This document shows positions 52,055-60,583 of a DNA stretch of 64,000 nt, piece by piece (position 1 is the first letter of the stretch; every line of letters begins with the position of its first letter). Origin of the DNA: Rhizobium sp. GN54. Its GTDB lineage: Bacteria > Pseudomonadota > Alphaproteobacteria > Rhizobiales > Rhizobiaceae. The stretch spans positions 62,001 to 126,000 of the forward strand of contig NZ_JAJNCZ010000002.1 in the NCBI RefSeq assembly GCF_021026345.1, given 5' to 3'. A model generated the notes under the pieces. It searched no databases, was not told the origin of the DNA, and saw only the letters and a program-made list of their open reading frames with translations. Both the position numbers and the translations under genes were made by a program.

Positions 52055-53361
52055 GCGCGCCAGGCATCAACCTGCCGGTCGATCCGGCCCGGATCGCCGC
52101 CGTGATCGACGGGCTTGCGGCGATCACCGAACCGGGCCGGCCCTATACGCGGCGGGCGTTCTCGCCGCTCTATCCGGCCGGCCGCGGTTTCCTGCGCGAG
52201 CGCTTCGAGGCGGCGGGGCTGGAGACCCGCATCGACGCCGGCGGCAACCTGATCGGCCGGCGGCCGGGCAAGGTTCCCGGGCTCGGCACGATCATGCTCG
52301 GCTCGCATTCCGACACCGTTCCCGACGGCGGGCGCTTCGACGGCATCGCCGGCGTGGCGGCGGCGCTGGAGGTGGCGCGGTCGCTTGCCGATCGGGGCGT
52401 CGCGCTCGACCACGACCTGGAGATCGTCGATTTCCTCGCCGAGGAAGTGTCGATCTTCGGCGTCTCCTGCATCGGCAGCCGCGGCATGGCCGGCGTCCTG
52501 CCGGAGGAGTGGCTTTCGCGCCAGAGCGGGGAGTTGACGCTGGCCGATGGCATCCGGCAGGCAGGCGGCGACCCGGCGCAGCTTGCAGCCGGCGCGCGCA
52601 CCGACATCCGGGCCTTCATGGAGCTTCACATCGAGCAGGGGCGGGTGCTGGAGGAAGAGAAGTTCGACATCGGCGTCGTCACCGCAATTGCCGGCATCAC
52701 GCGCATCGAGATCGTGGTGGACGGGCGGGCGGACCATGCGGGGACGACGCCGATGGGCGGCCGCGTCGATGCGCTCGCCGCCGCGGCACGGCTGGTGACG
52801 GGGGTGGAGGCGCTGGCTAAATCCCTTGCCGGCGGCCGCTTCCACTTCACCGCCACCGTCGGCGAATTCTCGATCGAGCCGAATGCCGCCAATGTCGTTC
52901 CCTCGCGGGCGAGGCTTCTGATCGATGCGCGCGCCGAGGAACGGACGATGATGGAGCTCTTCGCCAACTCGCTCGACCAGTTGGCCGGAGAGATCGCCCG
53001 CGAGACGAAGACGACCATCGCCGCCCCGCGCCGCATCTCCGACAACCCGCCGACGCCGGCCGACCGGATGCTGGTGGGCGTGCTGGATGCGGCCTGCGTC
53101 ACCGCAGGCGCCAGCAACCGCCGCATGGTGTCCGGCGCGGGCCACGACACCGCCTGGATGGCGCGGGCGACGCGTTCGGCGATGATCTTCGTTCCCTGCC
53201 GCGACGGGCGCAGCCACGCGCCGGAGGAATGGGCGGAGAACGACGACATCGCGATGGGTGCGGCGGTGCTTCTTCACGCCGTGATGCAGCTGGACCGCGA
53301 CCTTCAGGATCATGATCCGTCGGGCCAGGAACCTCGCAATGTGATTCAGGAGAGCGGCTGA
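52051..53361 (+). CDS. M20-family N-carbamoyl-amino-acid amidohydrolase
   Basis: This 436-residue binuclear metallopeptidase-fold enzyme has H86 and D88 (GSHSDTVPDGG), D98 in GRFDGIAG, E131-E132 (LAEEVSIFG) and H193 (ELHIEQG), plus GAGHD and SHAPEE late in the chain. This is the pattern of beta-ureidopropionase/L-carbamoylase/allantoate amidohydrolases. It would split an N-carbamoyl-amino acid into amino acid, CO2 and ammonia. Its partner is the hydantoinase-type enzyme, with which it overlaps. N-carbamoyl-L-glutamate is the predicted substrate from operon context. The next gene starts at its stop codon's last base (TGATG). Confidence 0.88.
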   Translation: MSAPGINLPVDPARIAAVIDGLAAITEPGRPYTRRAFSPLYPAGRGFLRERFEAAGLETRIDAGGNLIGRRPGKVPGLGTIMLGSHSDTVPDGGRFDGIAGVAAALEVARSLADRGVALDHDLEIVDFLAEEVSIFGVSCIGSRGMAGVLPEEWLSRQSGELTLADGIRQAGGDPAQLAAGARTDIRAFMELHIEQGRVLEEEKFDIGVVTAIAGITRIEIVVDGRADHAGTTPMGGRVDALAAAARLVTGVEALAKSLAGGRFHFTATVGEFSIEPNAANVVPSRARLLIDARAEERTMMELFANSLDQLAGEIARETKTTIAAPRRISDNPPTPADRMLVGVLDAACVTAGASNRRMVSGAGHDTAWMARATRSAMIFVPCRDGRSHAPEEWAENDDIAMGAAVLLHAVMQLDRDLQDHDPSGQEPRNVIQESG

Positions 53362-54461
53362 TGGGGCGGATTTTAAAGGAGAAAGACGTCGAGGCAGCCG
53401 TGCGTGGCGGCTCCGTCTATGCCGCCGGCGGCGGCGGATGGGCCGATCACGGCCGCATGCTCGGCCATGCCGCGGTATCGATCGGAAGGCCGGAGCTGAT
53501 CGGCATCGACGAGCTCGCCGATGACGACTGGGTGGCAACCGCTGCCGCGATCGGCGCGCCGGCCTCGACGACGCCGTGGGAGATGCGCGGCGTCGACTAC
53601 GTCAGGGCGGTCGAACTGCTGCAGGAGGCGCTGGGCGAGAAGGTGGCGGCGCTGATGGTCGGCCAGAACGGCAAGTCGTCGACGCTGAACGGTTGGCTGC
53701 CGTCGGCGATCCTCGGCACCAAGGTACTGGACGCGGTCGGCGACATGCGGGCGCACCCCACCGGCGACATGGGATCGATCGGCATGGCCGGCTCGCCCGA
53801 ACCTGTCATCCAGACGGCGGCCGGCGGAAACCGCGAGGAGAGCCGCTATATCGAGCTCGTCGTGCGCGGCGCGACCGCCAAGGTCTCGCCGGTTCTGCGC
53901 ACCGCCGCCGACCAGTCCGGCGGCTTCATCGCCTCGTGCCGCAATCCGCTCCGGGCCTCCTATGTGCGCGCCAACGCAGCCCTCGGCGGCATCTCGCTGG
54001 CGCTGAAGCTCGGCGAGGCGATCCTGGCGGCCGAGGCGCGCGGCGGGACAGCGGTGATCGACGCGATCGTCACCACCACCGGCGGGGCGATCCTGTCGGT
54101 GGGGACGATCACGGAGAAGTCGGTTACCTACACAAAGGAAGCCTTCGACATCGGCACGGTGACGCTCGGTCGCGGCGACAACGCGGTCATCCTGCACGTG
54201 ATGAACGAGTACATGGCGGTGGCGTCCGCCGGCGGCGTGCGGCTTGCGACCTTCCCGGACGTGATCACGACGCTCTCGCCGGAGGGCGAACCCTTGAGCG
54301 TCGGCCAGCTCGAGGTCGGGATGCGGGTCTTCGTGCTGCATGTGCCGAAGACGGTCATTCCGCTGGCGTCGAGCGTGCTGGACCCGACGGTCTATCCGCC
54401 GGTGGAGAAGGCGATGGGGATCGAGTTGGCACGGTATGCGCTGGGTTCACCTTCCTCTTGA
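53361..54461 (+). CDS. DUF917-family protein, probable (S-methyl) thiohydantoin desulfurase
   Basis: A 366-residue protein of the DUF917 family (PF06032): AAGGGGWADHGRMLGHAAVS near residue 22, LMVGQNGKSSTLNGWLPSAI, DAVGDMRAHPTGDMGSIGM near residue 127 and the AHPTGDMGS motif with candidate metal ligands. I recall that this family has been renamed after S-methyl-thiohydantoin desulfurase, which replaces a ring sulfur by oxygen to give a hydantoin. The neighbouring hydantoinase would then act on the product. The start overlaps the carbamoylase stop by one base, implying coupling. A direct desulfhydrase acting on the unmethylated thiohydantoin is the alternative. Confidence 0.78.
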   Translation: MGRILKEKDVEAAVRGGSVYAAGGGGWADHGRMLGHAAVSIGRPELIGIDELADDDWVATAAAIGAPASTTPWEMRGVDYVRAVELLQEALGEKVAALMVGQNGKSSTLNGWLPSAILGTKVLDAVGDMRAHPTGDMGSIGMAGSPEPVIQTAAGGNREESRYIELVVRGATAKVSPVLRTAADQSGGFIASCRNPLRASYVRANAALGGISLALKLGEAILAAEARGGTAVIDAIVTTTGGAILSVGTITEKSVTYTKEAFDIGTVTLGRGDNAVILHVMNEYMAVASAGGVRLATFPDVITTLSPEGEPLSVGQLEVGMRVFVLHVPKTVIPLASSVLDPTVYPPVEKAMGIELARYALGSPSS

Positions 54462-54509
54462 GGGGGAGGCTCCGTGCCGGGTGCCGGGGTTGGCGTGATG
54501 CACCGAATT

Positions 54510-54651
54510 CTCTTCTCCCCTCGGGGAGAAGATGCCCGTCAGGGCAGATGAGGGGGACGGGGCGTGTCTCCGCAGTGAGACGGCGGACGGGGCTGCGGAG
54601 CCCCCCTCATCCGGCCCTTCGGGCCACCTTCTCCCCGAGGGGAGAAGAGGG
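54510..54651. repeat. Composite palindromic repeat, family B (before the urocanase homologue)
   Basis: Inverted arms at 54510-54556 (CTTCTCCCCTCGGGGAGAAG with GCCCGTCAGGGCAGATGAGG) and 54601-54651 (CCCCCCTCATCCGGCCCTTC with CTTCTCCCCGAGGGGAGAAG) lie in the 242-base gap between the DUF917 gene and the urocanase homologue. They show this operon carries the same element as the carnitine and polyamine operons. Confidence 0.85.
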
Positions 54652-54703
54652 AGCGTGCGGCAGGCGCGGCGCAAAACAGAAGCACATGTCGAGAGGATAC
54701 ACC

Positions 54704-56365
54704 ATGCCCACACCCAATCCCCGCCATCCGAACTTCCCCATCCCCGGCGGCCCGGTGCTGCGCGCGAAGGGCTGGCGGCAGGAGGCGTTGCTGCGGCTTC
54801 TGGAAAACGTGCTCTCGGTCGGCGAGGATCCGGACAATCTCGTGGTCTATGCCGCACTCGGCAAGGCGGCGCGCAACTGGGCCTCGCACGGGGCGATCGT
54901 CAGGGCGCTGTGCGAGATGGAGGAGGACCAGACGCTGCTGATCCAGTCGGGCAAGCCGGTGGGGCTGCTCAGGACACATACCAGGGCGCCGCTCGTCATC
55001 ATGGCCAACTGCAACATCGTCGGCCAGTGGGCGAAGGCGGAGGTGTTTTATGAACTGCAGCGCAAGGGGCTGATCTGCTGGGGCGGGCTAACGGCCGGCG
55101 CCTGGCAGTATATCGGCAGCCAGGGCGTGATCCAGGGCACCTACGAGATCTTCATGCGTATCGCCGAGAAGCGCTTCGAAGGCTCGCTCGCCGGCCGCTT
55201 CATCCTGACGGCGGGCCTCGGCGGCATGGGCGGGGCGCAGCCGCTCGCCGGCCGCATGGCGGGCGCTGCGATCCTCTGCGTCGACATCGACCCGCAGCGG
55301 GCGGAGAAGCGCAAGGCAGTCGGTTACCTGGAACACGTGGCGCCCGATCTCGATACGGCGCTCGCGATGATCGATGCGGCGGTAAAGGAGAAGCGCGCCA
55401 CCTCGATCGGGCTGGTCGGCAACGCGGCGGAGGTCTATCCGGAAATCGCGCGGCGCGGCATCGTGCCTGATATCGTCACCGACCAGACCTCGGCGCACGA
55501 TCTCGTCTACGGCTACGTGCCGAAGGGGATGAGCATCGATCAGGTGCGATCCCTGCGCGAGGACGGGCAGGGGCAACTGATGGCGGCCAGCCGCGCCTCG
55601 ATCGTCGAGCATGTCGGCGCCATGCTGGATTTCCAGCGGAAGGGTGCGGAGGTGTTCGACAACGGCAACCTGATCCGTACCCAGGCGCGCGAGGGCGGGG
55701 TATCGAACGCCTTCGACATCCCGATCTTCACCGAAGCCTATCTGCGGCCGCTGTTTGCCCGCGCGATCGGCCCGTTTCGCTGGATGGCGCTATCGGGCGA
55801 GGAGAGCGACATCGCCCGTATCGACGACCTGCTGCTGTCGATGTTCCCGGACAACCGCATCGTCACCAACTGGATCCGGCTGGCGCGCGACAACGTCCCC
55901 TTCGAGGGGCTTCCGGCGCGGATCGCCTGGCTCGGCCATGGCGAGCGCACCGAGCTGGCGCTGGCGGTTAACCGGCTGGTGGAAGACGGTGAACTGAAAG
56001 GGCCGGTTGCCTTCTCCCGCGACCACCTCGACGCCGGCGCCATGGCCCATCCCAACATCATGACCGAGCGGATGAAGGACGGTTCGGATGCTATCGCCGA
56101 CTGGCCGCTGCTCGACGCCATGCTGCTGTCATCGTCGATGGCCGATCTCGTCGTCGTCCATTCCGGCGGCGGCGGCTATGCCGGCTACATGACGAGCTGC
56201 GGCGTCACCGTCATCGCTGACGGCACAGACGCGGCGGCCGAGCGGCTGGAGCATGCGCTGACCAACGATACGGCGCTCGGCGTGATCCGCTATGCGGACG
56301 CGGGGTACGAGGAGTCCCTCGACGAGATTGCGGCGAAAGGGATCGGGCACGTTCCCGTGGGGTGA
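54704..56365 (+). CDS. Urocanase (HutU) homologue lacking the catalytic Cys, probable thiourocanate hydratase
   Basis: The 553-residue protein is co-linear with urocanate hydratase. It keeps the NAD motif AGLGGMGGAQPLAGRM (170-185), DQTSAHDLVYGY (260-271), GPFRWMALSGE and RDHLD. Key positions differ: the catalytic Cys of LPARICW (Cys410 in Pseudomonas putida) is Ala (A408), SPNRETE is HPNIMTE, and the HHGGGVGMG loop is HSGGGGYAG. These are at the substrate end, so a modified urocanate is the likely substrate. In this operon, hydration of thiourocanate or S-methyl-thiourocanate to a thiohydantoin is predicted. GAGAGGA precedes ATG 54704. No canonical imidazolonepropionase or formimidoylglutamase gene is present. 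Confidence 0.82.
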   Translation: MPTPNPRHPNFPIPGGPVLRAKGWRQEALLRLLENVLSVGEDPDNLVVYAALGKAARNWASHGAIVRALCEMEEDQTLLIQSGKPVGLLRTHTRAPLVIMANCNIVGQWAKAEVFYELQRKGLICWGGLTAGAWQYIGSQGVIQGTYEIFMRIAEKRFEGSLAGRFILTAGLGGMGGAQPLAGRMAGAAILCVDIDPQRAEKRKAVGYLEHVAPDLDTALAMIDAAVKEKRATSIGLVGNAAEVYPEIARRGIVPDIVTDQTSAHDLVYGYVPKGMSIDQVRSLREDGQGQLMAASRASIVEHVGAMLDFQRKGAEVFDNGNLIRTQAREGGVSNAFDIPIFTEAYLRPLFARAIGPFRWMALSGEESDIARIDDLLLSMFPDNRIVTNWIRLARDNVPFEGLPARIAWLGHGERTELALAVNRLVEDGELKGPVAFSRDHLDAGAMAHPNIMTERMKDGSDAIADWPLLDAMLLSSSMADLVVVHSGGGGYAGYMTSCGVTVIADGTDAAAERLEHALTNDTALGVIRYADAGYEESLDEIAAKGIGHVPVG

Positions 56366-56420
56366 AGGTCGGCAGATGTCGGCGACCCTCGATGCTACGA
56401 CACCCGGAGCGTCGGGATCG

Positions 56421-57911
56421 TTACGGCATTTTCACCAGATCGTCCGGCTTCCACGTCTGGTCATAAAACGCTGCACCTGTGCCGTAGAGGCGCACGGTCG
56501 CGAGAAAATTGCGATCCGGAACGGTCTGGATGAAGTTCGACCTGTCCACGTTGTCCGGCAGGCTCGGGCCGAAATAAAGATCGATGGAGCCGTCATCATT
56601 CGTCGTCACCTTGTTGAAGCCGTTGATCGACGGCAGCAACTGCTCCGTCTCGGGCATCGTCCCGTCGGTAATGTTGTAGGCGGTCACGGCCCAAAAGAGC
56701 GAGGCTGGCGGATTTGGGGGCAGGTGCAGCTTGTAGCGTTTCGAGCCGTCCAGAAAATCGCCATCGCGATCCCGGACCGTGAAGGGGTATTTGGAACCGG
56801 CGCCGATCGTGTGCATGACCATGGCTGGTGCCGATGAATACGCGATCTGGAAGAACGAGGCCCGCTGCAGGATGTCCAGATAGGTTCCCTGGTTCCACTC
56901 CGCGGTCCCGCCTGCCCACGTGTTTTCGTATTGGCGGTCCTTGTAGTAGAGGTTGCGCTTGTCGGCGCGACCGAGCTGGCGCGCTGCCATGATCATCCTT
57001 GGCGCGGTGGTGACCGCCTTTTGCAGAAGCTCCTGCTGCTTTTCGGTCGGTTCGAATGGTTGGTTCTTGACGATGCCCACGGCAGCGAGCATCCCGCGCG
57101 TCACCGGATCGATCGCAGCGACGGGCTCGTAGTCGACATAGGCCTTAAGCTTGGTCCAATAGGTGCTGTCGGTCGGGTACATCATGTTGACGCGCTTGCC
57201 GCTGGCGTTCGGGAAGTCCATCGGCTTCACATCCTTTTCCGGCGTCCAGAGCGGATAGACGCGCGTCTGCTCGGCGTTGGCGACCGCGGGTGCCGGATCA
57301 GGTCCGTTCTCGCCTTGCGTCATGATGGTGCGGAAGAACAGGAAGACATTGTTGGTTGCCGATCTGAACGCGAAATAGCCGCCGGGGACCTCGCCATCAT
57401 AGTCGGGGGGCAGGAGCAGATAGAGGCCGCCGCGAGCGCGATCCGGACCGACTGCACCAACGTCGGTGATCGTACGCTGCTGGAAATCGGTGAACATGCC
57501 GATGACGTTCGGTGGAGCGGCGACAACGAGCGGACCATCCTTCTTGAGGTCCAGATAGCTCATCGAATAGATCACATCGGCGTTCGGCGTGGGCACCCAG
57601 GTGCGGCTGTCCATCCGGTCCTTCCAGATCGGGAGAACGTTGTAGCCGCTCCCGAACGTCGACTCCGATCCGTCACGCATGCCGATGGTGTTCAGAATGG
57701 GGATCGTCAGGATGTAGGACTGGATTGCAGTCTGGTAGAAAAGCTCGTCGCGCAAAGATTCAGCCTCCTCCCTTGGAAGCCATTTTCCATTGCCGATCTG
57801 CTCGACGAGCGGCGGGGCCTTCGTGTCCTGGGCATGGGTCGGGCTTTGAAGGAGTGCGGCCGCCGCCAACGCGGATGTGACCAGTGCAACATTCGCATGC
57901 CATTTCGCCAT
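56421..57911 (-). CDS. Exported DUF1254/DUF1214 protein
   Basis: A 496-residue secreted protein with a signal peptide (ALVTSALAAAALLQSPTHAQ, ending near residue 28). It has the DUF1254 domain (TFGSGYNVLPIWKDRMDSRT, VPTPNADVIYSMSYLDLKKD) and a C-terminal DUF1214 domain (YNITDGTMPETEQLLPSING, then DGSIDLYFGPSLPDN). The family is widespread in bacterial envelopes; the role is unknown. The ATG at 57911 is selected because the signal begins there; a longer frame upstream adds no conserved sequence. It converges with the lyase operon and is divergent from the LssY-type gene. Its composition is a bit lower in G+C than its neighbours. Confidence 0.85.
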   Translation of the reverse strand: MAKWHANVALVTSALAAAALLQSPTHAQDTKAPPLVEQIGNGKWLPREEAESLRDELFYQTAIQSYILTIPILNTIGMRDGSESTFGSGYNVLPIWKDRMDSRTWVPTPNADVIYSMSYLDLKKDGPLVVAAPPNVIGMFTDFQQRTITDVGAVGPDRARGGLYLLLPPDYDGEVPGGYFAFRSATNNVFLFFRTIMTQGENGPDPAPAVANAEQTRVYPLWTPEKDVKPMDFPNASGKRVNMMYPTDSTYWTKLKAYVDYEPVAAIDPVTRGMLAAVGIVKNQPFEPTEKQQELLQKAVTTAPRMIMAARQLGRADKRNLYYKDRQYENTWAGGTAEWNQGTYLDILQRASFFQIAYSSAPAMVMHTIGAGSKYPFTVRDRDGDFLDGSKRYKLHLPPNPPASLFWAVTAYNITDGTMPETEQLLPSINGFNKVTTNDDGSIDLYFGPSLPDNVDRSNFIQTVPDRNFLATVRLYGTGAAFYDQTWKPDDLVKMP

Positions 57912-58182
57912 CGTCGGTCCCCCGGGAAACGTCGCTGCGCAAGGATCTAGGGGAGACTTGGGAAAAATCACCTGACGGCGAACGTCAAGTTCGATTCTTT
58001 TCAAAGGTACGGCGTGGTGGATGACTGAAGCCGGGCTCTTCGAGCGGAAGCCGGTCTCCCTTGTTGCCCCCGCTGCCATGCCGCCGGTGCTGTGCTAGTC
58101 TCCACCGCGGCCTCATGCCCTCAGGGCACATGGCGGCTGCCGCCCCTTCCGGTGAGCGGCGTGGGAGAGGGGGACGGGAAGG

Positions 58183-58893
58183 ATGATCCGCAGGAAATCG
58201 CATCTGGCAGTCGGCAGCATCACGGTGCTGGTCGGGCTCTACTTGTTCGTCGCCTATTTCGTGCTGCCGGAGATCTGGATCTTCCGGGATTCCGAAAAGA
58301 TCGGCAGTCTCAGCAGCATGGTCACGGTCACCGACGACGACATTCCGGGCGATCCGATCAATGTCGGCCTCGTCGGGACCAAGGAAGAGGTGATCCGCGG
58401 CTTCGCTGCCGCCCATTGGGATCCGGCCGACAGGATCACGCTGCGGTCCTCCGTCGACATCGGCCTTTCCGTCGTGCTCGACCGGCCGGATCTGGACGCC
58501 CCGGTGAGCCCGCTCCTGTTCGAGGGCCGCAAGCAGGACCTCGCCTTCGAAAAGCCGGTCGGCCACAGCGCCGACCAGCGCAACCATGTGCGCTTCTGGC
58601 AGACGGAAAAGACGGGCGAGGACGGACGGCCGCTGTGGCTGGGATCGGCCAGCTTCGACCGCGGCGTGGGCTTGAGCCACGACACCGGCCAGATCACCCA
58701 TCATATCGGCCCCGACATCGACGCCGAGCGCAACCTCGTCATCGGCGACCTGCAGACCGCCGGACAATTGTCGTCCACCTACGAGATCGACGGCATCGGC
58801 CCGACGCAGGACGGCCGCAACGGCGGCGGCGACCGCTATTTCACCGACGGCAAGGCGACGGTGGGCGTGCTGGTCGTGCCGGAGGCGAAGTAG
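58183..58893 (+). CDS. LssY C-terminal-domain membrane-anchored protein
   Basis: The 236-residue product has one N-terminal membrane anchor (VGSITVLVGLYLFVAYFVLP, residues 10-29) and a periplasmic LssY_C domain (PF14067): VNVGLVGTKEEVIRGFAAAH-like stretch near residue 60, the VGHSADQRNHVRFW segment and GSASFDRGVGLSH near residue 155. The domain is often fused to lipid phosphatases, and its biochemical role is unknown. It is the first gene of a plus-strand run that continues, after 255 bases, with the methanethiol oxidase homologue. GGAAGG precedes ATG 58183. Confidence 0.8.
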   Translation: MIRRKSHLAVGSITVLVGLYLFVAYFVLPEIWIFRDSEKIGSLSSMVTVTDDDIPGDPINVGLVGTKEEVIRGFAAAHWDPADRITLRSSVDIGLSVVLDRPDLDAPVSPLLFEGRKQDLAFEKPVGHSADQRNHVRFWQTEKTGEDGRPLWLGSASFDRGVGLSHDTGQITHHIGPDIDAERNLVIGDLQTAGQLSSTYEIDGIGPTQDGRNGGGDRYFTDGKATVGVLVVPEAK

Positions 58894-59148
58894 CGGCGCG
58901 AGGACCTCGTCCGGGACATGCCCGCAATCGCCGGCGGCGCCGGCAGAATGGGGCTGCACAGACCGGCCGATATCTGACAGAATTGCGTGGTGGGGAAGAA
59001 AGGCGGCCGGCCCGTGTGTCGCCCGCCGAACGGCGTCCCGCCGTTCCCGTCGCAGGACCCGATCTGCGCCCCTCCGCCGGCAGCGAGACTGTCGCCGGCC
59101 CGCAAGCACAGACATCTGAAGTCGTCCAGCAACGCAGGAGCACTTCAC

Positions 59149-60555
59149 ATGGCAACGCATCTTGGAACCTGGAAACCCGATCCGAGCTTCTATCCGTCGC
59201 CGCGCATGGCGATGAAGGCCGAGCCGGAGACGCTCGCCTATGTCGCGGCCTTCGATCCGACGCGGACGGTGCCGGACGCGCTCGCCGTCGTCGACGTCGA
59301 TCCGAAATCGCCCAGCTACGGGCAGATCGTCCATTCGCTGGCGATGCCGAATGTCGGCGACGAGCTGCATCATTTCGGCTGGAACGCCTGCTCGTCCTGC
59401 CTCTGCCCGAATGCGCCGCATCCGCATGCCGAGCGGCGCTATCTGTTGGTGCCCGGGCTGAAATCGTCGCGCATCCATATCGTCGACACGAAGCCGGACC
59501 CCCGTCGTCCCTCGATGGCGAAGGTGGTCGAGCCTGCCGCGGTGGCCGAGCGGGCCGGCTATACGCGCCCGCACACTGTTCATTGCGGACCGGAGGGCAT
59601 CTATGTCGCGGCCCTAGGCAATGCGGAAGGCAAGGCACCGGGCGGGGTGTTCCTGATGGACCACGAGACCTTCGAGGTGCGCGGCCGCTGGGAGATGGAC
59701 CGCGGACCGCAGCAGCTCTCCTACGACGTCTGGTGGCACCTCGGCCATGATACGCTGGTGACCAGCGAATGGGGAACGCCCGATACGTTCGAGAACGGAC
59801 TGGTGCCGGAGATCCTGCTGGGGGTGAAATACGGAAGGCGGCTGCATTTCTGGGACCTGCACAAGCGCAAGCACCTGCAGACGATCGATTTCGGCGACAA
59901 GTACCAGCTCGTCTTCGAGCTTCGCCCCGCCCATGATCCGACCAGGGCCTATGGTTTCGTCAATACGGTGCTGTGCCTGGAGGATCTTTCCTCCTCCATC
60001 TGGGTCTGGCACCGCGACGGCGACAAATGGGCGGTGACGAAGGTGATCGACATTCCGGCCGAGCCGGCCGATCCCGACCTCTTGCCGCCGATGCTGAAGG
60101 GTTTCAAGGCGGTGCCGCCGCTCGTCACCGACATCGACCTCTCCATGGATGACCGGTTCCTGTACGTCTCCTGCTGGGGCACCGGGGACCTGTTGCAGTT
60201 CGACGTCTCCGACCCGTTCAGGCCGAAGCAGACGGGCAAGGTGCGGATCGGCGGCATCGTCTCGCGGGCGAGCCATCCGGGGGCGAAGAACGGCGCGCTC
60301 AACGGCGGGCCGCAGATGGTGGAGATCAGCCGCGACGGCAAGCGCGTCTATTTCACCAATTCGCTCTACGGCGCGATCGACGAGCAGTTCTATCCGGACG
60401 GCATCGACGGCTGGATGGTGAAGCTGGATGCCAGGCCGGACGGCGGCATCGCCTTCGACGAGAAATTCTTCGTCGAATGGCCGAGATCGCACCGGCCGCA
60501 CCAGGTGCGCCTGCAGGGCGGCGATTGCTCGTCGGATTCCTACTGCTATCCGTGA
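59149..60555 (+). CDS. mtoX: Selenium-binding-protein/methanethiol oxidase (SBP56) homologue
   Basis: This 468-residue protein matches the SBP56 family (PF05694) over its full length, with the conserved CSSC at residues 81-84 (FGWNACSSCLCPN), H74/H75 and H91/H93, and later PHTVHCGPEGIYV and WHLGHDTLVTSEWG. Bacterial MtoX uses copper to convert methanethiol to formaldehyde, hydrogen peroxide and sulfide. There is no signal peptide, so this copy is cytoplasmic like human SELENBP1, whereas some bacterial versions are exported. AGGAG lies eight bases before ATG 59149. The membrane protein next to it starts 29 bases downstream. A DUF917 desulfurase homologue 5 kb upstream could generate methanethiol (inference). 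Confidence 0.85.
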   Translation: MATHLGTWKPDPSFYPSPRMAMKAEPETLAYVAAFDPTRTVPDALAVVDVDPKSPSYGQIVHSLAMPNVGDELHHFGWNACSSCLCPNAPHPHAERRYLLVPGLKSSRIHIVDTKPDPRRPSMAKVVEPAAVAERAGYTRPHTVHCGPEGIYVAALGNAEGKAPGGVFLMDHETFEVRGRWEMDRGPQQLSYDVWWHLGHDTLVTSEWGTPDTFENGLVPEILLGVKYGRRLHFWDLHKRKHLQTIDFGDKYQLVFELRPAHDPTRAYGFVNTVLCLEDLSSSIWVWHRDGDKWAVTKVIDIPAEPADPDLLPPMLKGFKAVPPLVTDIDLSMDDRFLYVSCWGTGDLLQFDVSDPFRPKQTGKVRIGGIVSRASHPGAKNGALNGGPQMVEISRDGKRVYFTNSLYGAIDEQFYPDGIDGWMVKLDARPDGGIAFDEKFFVEWPRSHRPHQVRLQGGDCSSDSYCYP

Positions 60556-60583
60556 GGATGCGTCCTTGGAGGGCGAGGCGGGC

